A DNA stretch of 45,944 nt from an uncultured Massilia sp. (GCF_913773735.1 NZ_CAJYEB010000050.1:1-45944), one strand, 5' to 3'. Shown: positions 1 to 8,165, counted from the stretch's first letter. Program-made: numbers and translations. Notes: a model not told the origin generated them from the letters alone.

Positions 1-245
1 AGGAAGAGGGCGGCCGTCACACCCCGTTCTTCAACAACTACCGTCCGCAGTTCTACTTCCGTACGACTGACGTGACCGGCTCGATCGAGCTGCCGGCCGA
101 CAAGGAAATGGTCATGCCGGGCGACAACGTGTCGATCACTGTCAAGCTGATCGCCCCGATCGCGATGGAAGAAGGTCTGCGCTTCGCAATCCGCGAAGGT
201 GGCCGTACCGTCGGCGCCGGCGTGGTTGCCAAGATCCTGGCCTGA
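1..245 (+). CDS. tuf: Elongation factor Tu, C-terminal part (partial)
   Basis: The window opens inside the gene; the first complete codon is at base 3 and TGA lies at 243-245. The last 80 residues read EEGGRHTPFFNNYRP, then FRTTDVTGSIELP, and end in GAGVVAKILA, which is the beta-barrel domain III of EF-Tu. The protein is a GTPase that delivers aminoacyl-tRNA to the ribosomal A site. In betaproteobacteria tuf sits directly before rpsJ in the str/S10 cluster, as here. A 25-bp near copy of its last codons occurs 78 bp downstream (323-347). Confidence 0.97.
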   Translation, partial: EEGGRHTPFFNNYRPQFYFRTTDVTGSIELPADKEMVMPGDNVSITVKLIAPIAMEEGLRFAIREGGRTVGAGVVAKILA

Positions 246-322
246 TACGCTGAGGAGCCTGCCCTTGCAAGGGCAGGCCGCCACGCGGGCGCGGGACATG
301 TCCCGCGAATTCCCCGCTACGC

Positions 323-347
323 CGTGGTTGCCAGGATCCTGGCCTCA
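323..347 (+). repeat. Decayed copy of the tuf 3' end
   Basis: Bases 323-347 match 221-245 at 23 of 25 positions. The two changes are A to G inside the penultimate Lys codon region and G to C in the stop codon. The copied stretch spans the codons for VVAKILA plus the stop. It looks like the scar of a tandem duplication or of recombination between tuf copies. Confidence 0.8.
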
Positions 348-401
348 TCGCCGGGTCCGGTAGCAGGAAGCGGCAGCCTCCGGGCTGTCGTATCCGACAG
401 A

Positions 402-468
402 CAGAAGGGACAGGATGCAAATTCTGTCCCTTCTGCTTGTGCAGCAAGGGATGGTTCGGTGTTATACT
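402..468 (+). promoter_or_regulatory. Stem-loop and candidate rpsJ promoter
   Basis: A 12-bp perfect stem with a 10-nt loop (402-435) is followed by TATACT at 463-468, about 80 nt before the rpsJ start. The same TATACTGCC string recurs upstream of rpsD (22933). A -35 box at normal spacing is not clear (TTGTGC lies 20 nt upstream), so the promoter call is tentative. Confidence 0.35.
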
Positions 469-548
469 GCCGTCCCCTCCGCAGTACAGCAACACCTATT
501 ACATGATTGCCGGCCGCGCGCCGGTTCGTTCTTTTTTAAGGAAATAGC

Positions 549-866
549 ATGTCCGCTCCGAATCAGAAAATCCGCATCCGCCTGAAAGCGTTCGACTACA
601 AACTGATCGACCAGTCCGCCCTGGAAATCGTCGACACCGCCAAGCGCACCGGCGCCGTCGTCAAGGGCCCGGTCCCGCTGCCGACCCGCATCCAGCGTTT
701 CGACGTGCTGCGTTCCCCGCACGTGAACAAGACCTCGCGCGACCAGTTCGAAATCCGTACGCACCAGCGTCTGATGGACATCGTGGACCCGACCGACAAG
801 ACCGTCGACGCACTGATGAAGCTGGACCTGCCGGCTGGCGTCGACGTCGAGATCAAGCTGCAGTAA
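549..866 (+). CDS. rpsJ: 30S ribosomal protein S10 (uS10, NusE)
   Basis: This 105-residue protein has the usual S10 length and sequence (KIRIRLKAFDYKLID, then GPVPLPTRIQRF and DIVDPTDKTVDALM). It sits in the 30S head and, as NusE, pairs with NusB in transcription antitermination. AAGGAA precedes the ATG by 5 nt. It should be the first gene of the S10 operon, but a strong terminator follows and rplC is more than 10 kb away, so it is effectively transcribed apart from its usual partners. Confidence 0.98.
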   Translation: MSAPNQKIRIRLKAFDYKLIDQSALEIVDTAKRTGAVVKGPVPLPTRIQRFDVLRSPHVNKTSRDQFEIRTHQRLMDIVDPTDKTVDALMKLDLPAGVDVEIKLQ

Positions 867-904
867 TCCAGGTTTCACTCCGGCGGATCCGTCCGCCGGC
901 GATC

Positions 905-944
905 ACGGGGCCGGTTCCGCTTTGCGGGCCGGCCCCGTTTTCTT
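905..944 (+). terminator. Intrinsic terminator after rpsJ
   Basis: ACGGGGCCGG (905-914) pairs perfectly with CCGGCCCCGT (929-938) and is followed by TTTTCTT. This is a textbook rho-independent terminator. Its position inside what is normally the rpsJ-rplC spacer shows that transcription is meant to stop after rpsJ. Confidence 0.9.
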
Positions 945-999
945 GTGCATGTCGTCCTGCTATGCTGTCATCAGAACAACAGCGGCAGCAAGGACATCC

Positions 1000-1887
1000 A
1001 TGCCCCTATTTTCCCTGACCGGCGTCGGCCAACGCCTGCGCCTGCGTCCCTGGACGGACGTCCTGCGCGCTGCCTGGCTGCTGCTGTTGGCCGGCATCTG
1101 CCTGAAGATGCTGCTGCCAGCCAGCGCGTCGGCGCTGCGTTCTCTCGTGCCAGTCGCGCCGCTGCTGCCGCTGATGGCCAAGGACCTGGCGCACCTGCCG
1201 GACGCCCTGGCGCGCAGCCGCGCCCTCGCCGCGGCCAGGCGCTGGCATGCGCTGCCGGCCGCCTGGCTGCCGCCCGAACTGGTCGGCCTGCTACGGCTCG
1301 GCCAAGCCCAGCGCCAGGGCGTCTTCCACTGGCTGCGGCGCCGTCCGCACGCCGCACTCCCTGTCGGCCAGGCATTTACCTATCTCGAACGCGGTTCCTA
1401 CCGCACCGCCGTCGCCATCGCCGTGTTCTGCGCGCTGGTCGAGCTGCCGCTGGATGCGGCCATCGTGGCGGTGCTGCCGGTCGCCGACGACAAGCGCCAG
1501 CTGCTGCACGTCCTGATGCTGGCCGGCGGCGTGTCTGCGCTCGCGTGGGTGCTGGGCGACCGCTGGCACGTCGGCGCCGGCTGCCACGTGTTGAACGCCG
1601 ACGGGCTGGCCCTGCGCGTCGGCGCGCGCGCCGAAGGCACGATCCCGCTGGCGGCGATCGGTGCCTGCCGGCACCTGGACGAACGGGTCGCGGCGTGGTG
1701 CCGCAAGCATGGCATCGATGTGCGCCGGACGGTGACCGTGTCGCCATTCGACAGGCCGAACGTCGTCCTGCTCCTCGATCCCGCGCACCGCGCCAGCCTG
1801 CGCCACCTGGGCCGCGAGCGCGACGGGCTGGCTTGCGTGTTCCTGTACGTGGACCGGCCCGCGACGCTGCTGCAGGCGCTCAGCTAG
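1000..1887 (+). CDS. Unknown integral membrane protein
   Basis: I do not recognise this 295-residue protein. The ATG at 1000 is preferred because AAGGA lies 5 nt upstream; the frame is also open from 922. Hydrophobic stretches that look membrane-spanning lie near residues 21-40, 46-60, 130-152 and 163-180, followed by a soluble C-terminal part of about 110 residues (GADGLALRV-like segment, then a Pro/Arg-rich end). The 3' end overlaps the convergent aldolase gene by 8 nt. Nothing in the sequence points to a function. Confidence 0.7.
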   Translation: MPLFSLTGVGQRLRLRPWTDVLRAAWLLLLAGICLKMLLPASASALRSLVPVAPLLPLMAKDLAHLPDALARSRALAAARRWHALPAAWLPPELVGLLRLGQAQRQGVFHWLRRRPHAALPVGQAFTYLERGSYRTAVAIAVFCALVELPLDAAIVAVLPVADDKRQLLHVLMLAGGVSALAWVLGDRWHVGAGCHVLNADGLALRVGARAEGTIPLAAIGACRHLDERVAAWCRKHGIDVRRTVTVSPFDRPNVVLLLDPAHRASLRHLGRERDGLACVFLYVDRPATLLQALS

Positions 1888-2779
1888 ATTCTTGCTGCAG
1901 CGGCGAACTGCAGGCGCCGAAGCGGCGCGACTGCGCCACCATGCGCTCGGCCCACGCCCGGTGGGTGGCCACCTCGCACATCGCATCCTGCATGCGGAAC
2001 ACCGCCGGGGCTTCCTGGTCGAGGATGGCGCGCGCCACCGCCAGGTCCTGCGGCCGGACCTGGAAGTGACGCTCGATCGGCGCGATCTGGGTCGGGTGGA
2101 TCGCGGTCTTGCCGACCATGCCGTGCGCCAGGTCTTCCTGCACCTCCTCGTCGAGCAGCTCGGGCAGGTCGAGGTATTCGAACACCGGGGCCGTCAGCGT
2201 GAAGCCGTAGGGGCGGAAGGTGGTGACCAGGCGCGCGATCACGGGGCCCAGCGGCGTGCGGTACAGCGTCATGCCGCGCGGGCGGCGCAGGCCCAGCAGG
2301 GCGAGCAGGTCGTTGCCGCCGATGCGCAGCGCCAGGATGCGGTGGCGCACGCCGGGCGCCTCGAAGGCGGCGCGCAGCAGGCGCATCTCGGCGTCGTCGA
2401 ACACTTCCGCCGTTTCCAGCGTCGGCATCAGGACGTGACGGGTGTCGCGCACCAGGCGGAAGTAGGTGCCGAAATTCTGGCGCGTGATCTTGGGCAGCAC
2501 GAAGCCGTCCAGCTTGTCCGCGCCCGGCAGCGCGAGCACGCGCGCCATCACGTCCGGATTGCGCACGCGCACGAAGCGCTGCGCGGGCACCTGCGCGCGC
2601 ATGTTCGCCAGCACGATCGACAGGTTGAACAGCGCCCAGCTCAGGTCGCGGTCGGCGATCGCGTCTTCGAGGCAGAAGATCAGCGAGCGCGCCTGCGCCA
2701 GCCGTTCGCCGTCGGCGATGTCCGCCAGGTGCTTGTGATTCGCCGGCACATACAGCGATGCGCCCAGGATGTCAGCCAT
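1880..2779 (-). CDS. HpcH/HpaI aldolase / citrate lyase beta-like protein
   Basis: This 299-residue protein has the TIM-barrel CitE/HpcH pattern: LYVPANHKHLADI near the start, the acidic FCLEDAIADRD segment, ALRIGGNDLL, and a late KTAIHPTQI motif typical of the family. Such enzymes cleave or form C-C bonds in acyl-CoA or keto-acid chemistry with a divalent metal. The ATG at 2779 is chosen over a GTG at 2788 because AGGAG lies 8 nt before it; it overlaps the StiP-type gene by 8 nt. It is the last gene of the five-gene module. The true substrate is unknown. Confidence 0.85.
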   Translation of the reverse strand: MADILGASLYVPANHKHLADIADGERLAQARSLIFCLEDAIADRDLSWALFNLSIVLANMRAQVPAQRFVRVRNPDVMARVLALPGADKLDGFVLPKITRQNFGTYFRLVRDTRHVLMPTLETAEVFDDAEMRLLRAAFEAPGVRHRILALRIGGNDLLALLGLRRPRGMTLYRTPLGPVIARLVTTFRPYGFTLTAPVFEYLDLPELLDEEVQEDLAHGMVGKTAIHPTQIAPIERHFQVRPQDLAVARAILDQEAPAVFRMQDAMCEVATHRAWAERMVAQSRRFGACSSPLQQESS

Positions 2780-3878
2780 CGGATGCACTCCTGATCAGGG
2801 ATACCGCTTGGTAGGGAAGGTCCGGGTCGATCTCGACCGTCACCCGTTTTTCGCCGGCCAGCAGGGCCAGGTGGGCGACGTCCGCGCCCGCCGGGTCGCG
2901 CAGCAGGACCCGCCGCGGCACGCGCCGCAGCAGCACGCGCGTGGCTTCGCCGATGCCCGGCTTGACCAGGTTGGCGTCGCGGATGTCGTAGCGCCGCATG
3001 ACGGCGTCGATGCAGGCGCGCGAGCGTTCCCGTGCCGCCGCCACGTCCTCCACGTCGGCCGCGTCCGGTTCGCCATGCGCCATGCCGGGCGCCCGGGCCA
3101 GGGCCAGCGCCGTCAGCGCGTCGGCGAATGCCAGCGAGCGATCGTGCGGCGCCAGGTCCGCGTAGAACACGCAACCGTGCAGGTCGTCCGCGCCCATGGC
3201 GTCGTCCATCACCGTGCGGCTGACCAGGCCCGAGACCGTGGCGTTCAGGATGCTCGACGGGATCAGGTAGTCGTCGCGCGTGGCGGCGCAGGCGGCGACG
3301 CCGGCCAGGTCCGACAGCACGCACAGGCCAGCGTCGATCGCCGTGCCGTGGGCGCGGTCGAAGGCGGCCACGGTGCGTTCCAGCTCGCGCGCGATCACGC
3401 CCTTGCCGGTCCAGCCGTCGACGAACACGATTTCTTCCGGCCGGTGGCCCAGCGCCAGGATCCGGCGCAGCGCCTGCGCGTCGATGCCGCGGTCGCGCAC
3501 GATCGATACCGAATAATGCCGCACCGTGCGCCCGAACACGGCGCGCAGCAGGCGCGTGACCACCACGCCCACCGGCGTGCCGGCGCGCGCCAGCGAGACG
3601 AGGGCGAGCGGCCCGGCGCGGCGCCGCGCCACCAGCGCCGCCAGGCGCAGGCAGTCGCGCGCCATGCGGCCGTTGTTGGCGCGGCAGGCCTCGTCGAACA
3701 GTCGCATGTAGCGTGCCGACGGCGCGCTCTCCGGCGACAGCATCTGGCTGTAGTGGCGCGCGCCGCTCTGGATCAGGCGCTCCTTGGCGGCCACGGCGAC
3801 GAAGTCCTGGCACGCCGGATCGAGGCGGCGCAGCAGGAAGTCGACGTCGTCCGGACGGTAGCTGCCGTGGAAGCTCAC
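2772..3878 (-). CDS. StiP-family protein (PRTase fold plus PELOTA-like domain)
   Basis: The 368-residue product starts with SFHGSYRPDDVDFLLRRL and continues with KERLIQSGARHYSQMLSPE, the signature of the family annotated as cysteine protease StiP, formerly PRTase_1. A phosphoribosyltransferase-like loop, VFVDGWTGKG, lies at residues 151-160. The C-terminal 50 or so residues (VLLRDPAGADVAHL onward) match the PELOTA-like RNA-binding module that follows it in Ter-linked operons. GTG at 3878 overlaps the upstream TGA by 4 nt (GTGA), so translation is coupled. The frame stays open far upstream, but the family N-terminus fixes this start. Whether it is a protease or a transferase is unsettled. Confidence 0.85.
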   Translation of the reverse strand: MSFHGSYRPDDVDFLLRRLDPACQDFVAVAAKERLIQSGARHYSQMLSPESAPSARYMRLFDEACRANNGRMARDCLRLAALVARRRAGPLALVSLARAGTPVGVVVTRLLRAVFGRTVRHYSVSIVRDRGIDAQALRRILALGHRPEEIVFVDGWTGKGVIARELERTVAAFDRAHGTAIDAGLCVLSDLAGVAACAATRDDYLIPSSILNATVSGLVSRTVMDDAMGADDLHGCVFYADLAPHDRSLAFADALTALALARAPGMAHGEPDAADVEDVAAARERSRACIDAVMRRYDIRDANLVKPGIGEATRVLLRRVPRRVLLRDPAGADVAHLALLAGEKRVTVEIDPDLPYQAVSLIRSASDG

Positions 3879-4627
3879 AGCGCCTCCAGCGTGGCGCCGG
3901 CCAGCTGCGTGCCGCGCGGGATGATGGCGTAGTCGCAGTCGGCCATGAAGCGCGCGTCGGAGCGGCTGTCGCCCATGCCGAAGGTGACGATGTCGCCGTG
4001 CTCGGCGCGCAGGCGCGCGGCGACGTGGGCCACCGCGTGGGCCTTGTCCAGCGCCTGCGGCAGGATGGCGAGGTTGTTGCCGTTGCGGTGGATGACGTAG
4101 GGGCGGTCGCCGTCGGCGATCCACGGCCGTACCACGTCGCGCTCCAGCGGCGCCAGGCGGGACGCCTCCTTGTCCGGATCCTTCACGACCAGGAAGAACG
4201 GGATGCCGAAGTCCTCGATCATGCGCGCGCGGCCGCCGTAGCTGCTGCGCGCGCCATGGTCGTCGACGTGGGCGGCGAGCTCCTGCAGGCCGGGCAGCGC
4301 CGCGTGCATGGCCGCGCGCATGGGTTCCATCCAGCTCGCGTCGACGCCGCCGCCGGGTTCCAGCACGACGCCGCCGTAGTCGATCACGGCGTAGCTGGAA
4401 AAGGGCAGGCCGACGCGGCGCAGGCCGTCGCGGTCGCGCGCCGTGGTCGGGATCACCGTCATCCCGTCGTGGAGCAGCGAGAACAGGGCGCGCTGGGCGC
4501 GCGTGGTGTAGGAGCACACGCTGCCGTCCTGGTACCAGGCGGCCGGCTCCAGGCCGTCCGGGCCGGGGCACTTGCCGATGGTCTGGAACAGCGTGTCGTC
4601 GAGGTCAGCGAACAGGAACTTCTTCAA
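3875..4627 (-). CDS. HAD-superfamily hydrolase of the Ter-linked module
   Basis: The 250-residue protein has the HAD nucleophile motif FADLDDT (Asp8 and Asp10), a TTARDRD motif II region and a GMGDSRSD motif IV near residue 218. This is a complete catalytic set for a Mg-dependent phosphatase. I infer the TTG at 4627 as start: MKKFLFADLDD places the first motif at the normal distance, GGAG lies 8 nt upstream, and no ATG or GTG fits. It overlaps the PRTase gene by 23 nt and the StiP-type gene by 4 nt. It probably removes a phosphate from a pathway intermediate. Confidence 0.85.
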   Translation of the reverse strand: MKKFLFADLDDTLFQTIGKCPGPDGLEPAAWYQDGSVCSYTTRAQRALFSLLHDGMTVIPTTARDRDGLRRVGLPFSSYAVIDYGGVVLEPGGGVDASWMEPMRAAMHAALPGLQELAAHVDDHGARSSYGGRARMIEDFGIPFFLVVKDPDKEASRLAPLERDVVRPWIADGDRPYVIHRNGNNLAILPQALDKAHAVAHVAARLRAEHGDIVTFGMGDSRSDARFMADCDYAIIPRGTQLAGATLEAL

Positions 4628-5846
4628 TGTCGTGCTCCGAGCGGAAGTGGAACAGGCGCGCGTCCAGCGTGCGCGCCAGGCCGTGCAGCGCCGGGCCGGG
4701 CGCCGTTTCGTGGCACACCAGCACGTGGTCGTACTGGCCGGGCGCGACGTTGTACAGGTAGTTGGCGATGCCCTCGCCGTAGTTGTCGGGGAAGTCGAGC
4801 GCCTGCGCCACCGCGCCCCAGCGCAGCACCGGCGAGCGCGTGGTCGACTGCACGACGACGTCCACGCCCAGCCGCTCGAGCGCCGCGCCCAGCAGCGTGG
4901 ACGCGTGCATGAATTCGCCGGTGCCCAGCACCAGCACGCGCGCGCCCGGCGCGACGCCGGTGGCCAGGCGCGTGGCCAGCGCATCGGGCGCGGCCACGGC
5001 GCGCGCCAGGCCCAGGCGCCCGAAGGCGGGGCTGGCGCCGCGTTCGGCGTCCGCGTCGAAGCGCTGGGCCGCGCCCGGCGTGGTGGACAGCGCGCCCGGC
5101 GCGAACGAAAACGTGCCCTCGACCAGCGCGCCGGTACTGACGGGCAGGCCGAAGCGCGCGTCCAGCCCGGCCGTGGCGGCCGCGCCCATGAAGTTGACGA
5201 TCGTCGCCAGGTGCACGCGTTCGATGCCCGGATTCAGGCGGCGGCAGGCATGCGCCAGGTTGACGAAGGTGTTGCCGGTGCTGGCTTCGTCGTCGACCAG
5301 CACCAGCGTGCGCGCCGCCGCCAGCAGGGCGTGCAGCGCGGGGTCCGACGGCGCGTGCAGGAACTGGCGCGGCGCGTGGCTGTGCGCTTCCTCGAATTCG
5401 ATCAGCGCGCCGGCGCCGACCCGGTAGCGGGTGGTGTGCAGGAACAGCGCCGCGCGTCCCGGATGGGCGCGCAGCCAGGCTTCGAACACGCCCTGGCCCA
5501 GGCCGATCGCCGTCTCGGCCATGGCGATGAAGACCACCGGGCCGTCCGTGGCGGGCACGCCGGCGGCCAGGCGCGCGTGCACGTCCAGCATCGCGGACGG
5601 CCGCGACGGCCAGTGCTTGCCCAGCACCTTGCTCAGGAACAGGAAGCCGCGCTTCGCATTGGCGCGCGCGGCGAAGCCGAGCAGGTCGTCGAGTTCGGCG
5701 GCGCCGCGTTCCAGGCGCAGGTCGAGCATGCCGGTCGGCAGCGCCAGGCTGCGGCGCGCGGGGTCGGCAAAAGACGCGGCAGCAGGCGCCGCAATGGGGC
5801 CGGAGGAAGGGGCGGCGGAAGGATCGGCGAACAGCGGCGCGTTCAT
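4605..5846 (-). CDS. Phosphoribosyltransferase with TRSP domain
   Basis: This 413-residue protein carries the PRPP-binding loop VLVDDEASTGNT (residues 182-193). N-terminal features such as GFLFLSKVLGKH and AMAETAIGLGQGVFEAW are typical of the PRTase_2 family of Ter-linked operons. The C-terminal third (GARVLVLGTGEFMH, then CHETAPG) corresponds to the TRSP domain that accompanies it. The ATG at 5846 overlaps the ATP-grasp stop in an ATGA. The first 35 residues are Ala/Pro-rich and probably disordered. Known family proposal: attachment of a base-like group to phosphoribose. The product is not known. Confidence 0.85.
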   Translation of the reverse strand: MNAPLFADPSAAPSSGPIAAPAAASFADPARRSLALPTGMLDLRLERGAAELDDLLGFAARANAKRGFLFLSKVLGKHWPSRPSAMLDVHARLAAGVPATDGPVVFIAMAETAIGLGQGVFEAWLRAHPGRAALFLHTTRYRVGAGALIEFEEAHSHAPRQFLHAPSDPALHALLAAARTLVLVDDEASTGNTFVNLAHACRRLNPGIERVHLATIVNFMGAAATAGLDARFGLPVSTGALVEGTFSFAPGALSTTPGAAQRFDADAERGASPAFGRLGLARAVAAPDALATRLATGVAPGARVLVLGTGEFMHASTLLGAALERLGVDVVVQSTTRSPVLRWGAVAQALDFPDNYGEGIANYLYNVAPGQYDHVLVCHETAPGPALHGLARTLDARLFHFRSEHDIEEVPVR

Positions 5847-6862
5847 GGCAGTTCCGTCGCGACGCTCACTTCGCCGATGCGCATGCCGTCGCGCGCCGGC
5901 GGCACGTCCAGGCCGTCGAAGCCGTCGACGAAGCCGCGCAGCGCGATATAGGGCAGGTTGGGGCCGGCCAGGCAGGCCATGCCGATCCCGCCCGACATGC
6001 GCGGATTGATCTCCAGCAGGCGCGGGCGGCCGCCGCCTTCGCGGAACTGGACGTTGACGACGCCGTTCAGCTGGTACGCCGCGCACAGCCTGGCCGTCGC
6101 ATCCAGGATGTCGGCGCGCATGTCGACCAGCTGGCCGGCGCCGGACTGCGCCAGCTTGCGCCGCACGACGGCGGACACCAGCCGGCCGTGGTCGCCCACG
6201 CAGTCGACGCTGTACTCGGGGCCGTCGAGGAATTCCATCAGCAGCATGGTGCGAAAGCGTCCCAGCTCGGCCAGGCCGCGGCGCAGGTCCTGGTAGCCGA
6301 CGTGGTATTCGACGCCGGCCAGCAGCAGCGCGGCGCTGCTCCTCGCCTCGTCGACGACGGCGAAGCCCAGGCCGTAGATCGAGTGCGAGGGTTTCACGCA
6401 CAGCTTGCCGTGGCGCGGGCGCAGTTCGGCCCAGGCGGCGTCGAATTCCTCCAGCGTCTCGAAGCGGCGGAACGCCGCCACCGGCGCCTGCGGCAGGTCG
6501 GTGTCGAGGTAGAAGCGCGCCTTGTCGTGGATGCGGTGCAGCAGCGGCGCCGGCGCCGCGCTCAGCACGCGCGTGCCGACGTCGGCGAAGCGCGCATGCT
6601 CGGCGGCCAGCACGGTGGCCTCGCGGCCCGGCACGAAGACGTCGATGCGCTGGTCGCGGCAGAAGGCCAGGCACCAGTCGACGTAGGCGTCGCCTTTCAG
6701 GCCGGTCGGCTCGAGGTGGAATGCATGGGCCAGGCGCGCCGCCGGCACGTGGCGGTTGGGGTGGCTGTGGACGATCGTGAAACGGTGTTCGGTGTCGGCA
6801 TCGCGAATGAGGGCGATGGCCGCATGGACGGACGAGAACGTCCTGTTGTACCAGACGCGCAT
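5843..6862 (-). CDS. ATP-grasp carboxylate-amine ligase-like protein
   Basis: The 339-residue protein begins with a Rossmann-like N-domain (residues 1-110). It then shows ATP-grasp features: KLCVKPSHSIYGLGF, MLLMEFLDGPEYSVD and the metal-binding LLEINPRMSGGIGMA segment. ATP-grasp enzymes form amide or ester bonds through acyl-phosphates. It is the first gene of the five-gene module; the following PRTase gene starts in its stop codon (ATGA). An AT-rich stretch upstream (6930-6965) may hold the promoter. The substrates cannot be told from sequence. Confidence 0.87.
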   Translation of the reverse strand: MRVWYNRTFSSVHAAIALIRDADTEHRFTIVHSHPNRHVPAARLAHAFHLEPTGLKGDAYVDWCLAFCRDQRIDVFVPGREATVLAAEHARFADVGTRVLSAAPAPLLHRIHDKARFYLDTDLPQAPVAAFRRFETLEEFDAAWAELRPRHGKLCVKPSHSIYGLGFAVVDEARSSAALLLAGVEYHVGYQDLRRGLAELGRFRTMLLMEFLDGPEYSVDCVGDHGRLVSAVVRRKLAQSGAGQLVDMRADILDATARLCAAYQLNGVVNVQFREGGGRPRLLEINPRMSGGIGMACLAGPNLPYIALRGFVDGFDGLDVPPARDGMRIGEVSVATELP

Positions 6863-6936
6863 GCAGGATTCCCCGGGTGAGTTGGCAGGCCGCGGGAAGC
6901 CCCGGCGGCGCTGCCAATATAGGCGCTAATCAATCC

Positions 6937-6964
6937 ATTGTATATCGAGAAATACCGAAGCAAA
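6937..6964 (-). promoter_or_regulatory. Candidate promoter of the ATP-grasp operon
   Basis: On the minus strand TTTGCT and TACAAT are separated by 16 nt in an AT-rich patch about 75 nt before the ATP-grasp start. The match is moderate, and read-through from mscS cannot be excluded because no clear terminator separates them. Confidence 0.35.
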
Positions 6965-7016
6965 TTTCAGATTGACAGCGATGCATCCCGCATGGACGGC
7001 GCCCCGGGGGCGGGGA

Positions 7017-8132
7017 TCAGGGCTGCGGTGCCGCCGGCCCCGGCGCCGGCGTGATGCCATGCCGGCCGGCCTGCTGCGCCAGTTCCACGCCGGCGCGCAC
7101 GTCCGGCAGGTGCAGCGTCTGCGTGGGGTAGGCCAGGCGCACCCCGCGTTCCTGCAGGCCGTCGACGACCTGCAGCAGGATCTGCTGCTGGATGTCCATG
7201 AAGCGGACGTAGTCGGGCGACTCGACCCAGTACACGACCTCGAAGTTCATCGCCGCCGGGCCGATGCCCTGGAAGTGGGCGCGGTCGAAGCTGACGTCCG
7301 GCTGCGCCTTGACGATCGCCGCCAGCATCGCCGGCAGCTCGGCGAGCCTCTCGCGCGGCGTGTCGTACGTGACGGCGATCGAGAACACGACGCGCCGGCG
7401 ACTCATGCGCGTCATGTTCTGCAGGCGGCTCTTGAGCAGGTCGGCGTTCGAGAAGATCAGCTGCTCGCCGCCCAGGCTGCGGATGCGCGTCGTCTTCAGG
7501 CCCACGTATTCGACCGTGCCCAGGAACTTGTCGACGATGACGAAGTCGCCGTTGACGAAGGGCTTGTCCAGGACGATGGAGAGCGAGGCGAACAGGTCGC
7601 CCAGCACGTTCTGCACGGCCAGCGCCACCGCGATGCCGCCGATGCCCAGGCTGGCCACCAGCGTGGTGATGTTCACGCCCAGGTTATCCAGGATCATCAG
7701 GAGGATGACGACCCACAGCACCATGCGCAGGATGAAGCCGACCGCCGCCGCCGAGGTGGCGCGTCCCGGCTCGGCGGCGCGCTCCGCATAGTATTGCTGG
7801 AGCCAGCCGCGCAGCGCCGCATTGCCCCACAGCGCGGCCTGGAGCAGGCCGGTGACGATGGCCGCGCGCGTGGCGAACAGGTCGACCGAGGGCGGCAGGT
7901 CCAGGTAGGTGCTGCCGACGTAGACGCCCATGATCGCGATCACCAGCGGGCGGGTGGCGGCGAGCGCCTCGACGGCGATGTCGTCCAGGCGCGTCGCGGT
8001 GCGCCCGGCCAGGATGCGCAGGTGGTGCACCACCACCCGCTTGAGCACGTAGAGCGCCAGCGCGACCCCGGCGGCGATGCCGAGGGCCGTCAGCCAGGTC
8101 ATGACCGTGTTATTGAAGAACACCAGTTGCAT
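7017..8132 (-). CDS. MscS-family mechanosensitive channel
   Basis: The 371-residue protein has several N-terminal membrane helices. It then carries the MscS pore signature: GVNITTLVASLGIGGIAVALA, which is followed by NVLGDLFASLSIVLDKPF and a C-terminal beta/alpha cytoplasmic domain with GTVEYVGLKTTRIR. Such channels open under membrane tension and release solutes on hypo-osmotic shock. AGGAAG precedes the ATG. It lies 33 nt after the ggpPS-like gene on the same strand, so one operon would make an osmolyte and provide its emergency exit. The C-terminus ends in a Pro/Ala tail. Confidence 0.93.
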   Translation of the reverse strand: MQLVFFNNTVMTWLTALGIAAGVALALYVLKRVVVHHLRILAGRTATRLDDIAVEALAATRPLVIAIMGVYVGSTYLDLPPSVDLFATRAAIVTGLLQAALWGNAALRGWLQQYYAERAAEPGRATSAAAVGFILRMVLWVVILLMILDNLGVNITTLVASLGIGGIAVALAVQNVLGDLFASLSIVLDKPFVNGDFVIVDKFLGTVEYVGLKTTRIRSLGGEQLIFSNADLLKSRLQNMTRMSRRRVVFSIAVTYDTPRERLAELPAMLAAIVKAQPDVSFDRAHFQGIGPAAMNFEVVYWVESPDYVRFMDIQQQILLQVVDGLQERGVRLAYPTQTLHLPDVRAGVELAQQAGRHGITPAPGPAAPQP

Positions 8133-8165
8133 GCAATCTTCCTTTCGTTGGTTCCGGTGGCGCCG

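Larger units (their letters stand above)
246..548 (+). other. tuf-rpsJ spacer with palindromes and tuf-tail copy
   Basis: No credible gene is seen in these 303 bases. Seen directly: a 20-bp perfect palindrome at 258-277, a 16-bp perfect palindrome at 291-306, a 25-bp copy of the tuf 3' end at 323-347, and a 12-bp perfect stem (CAGAAGGGACAG, 402-413, with its complement at 424-435). The last has no T-tract, so it is not a standard terminator. A TATACT box follows at 463-468. Confidence 0.75.

Noticed and set aside
402..435. Terminator between tuf and rpsJ
   Set aside because: The stem is perfect but no T-run follows, so a standard intrinsic terminator is not supported.
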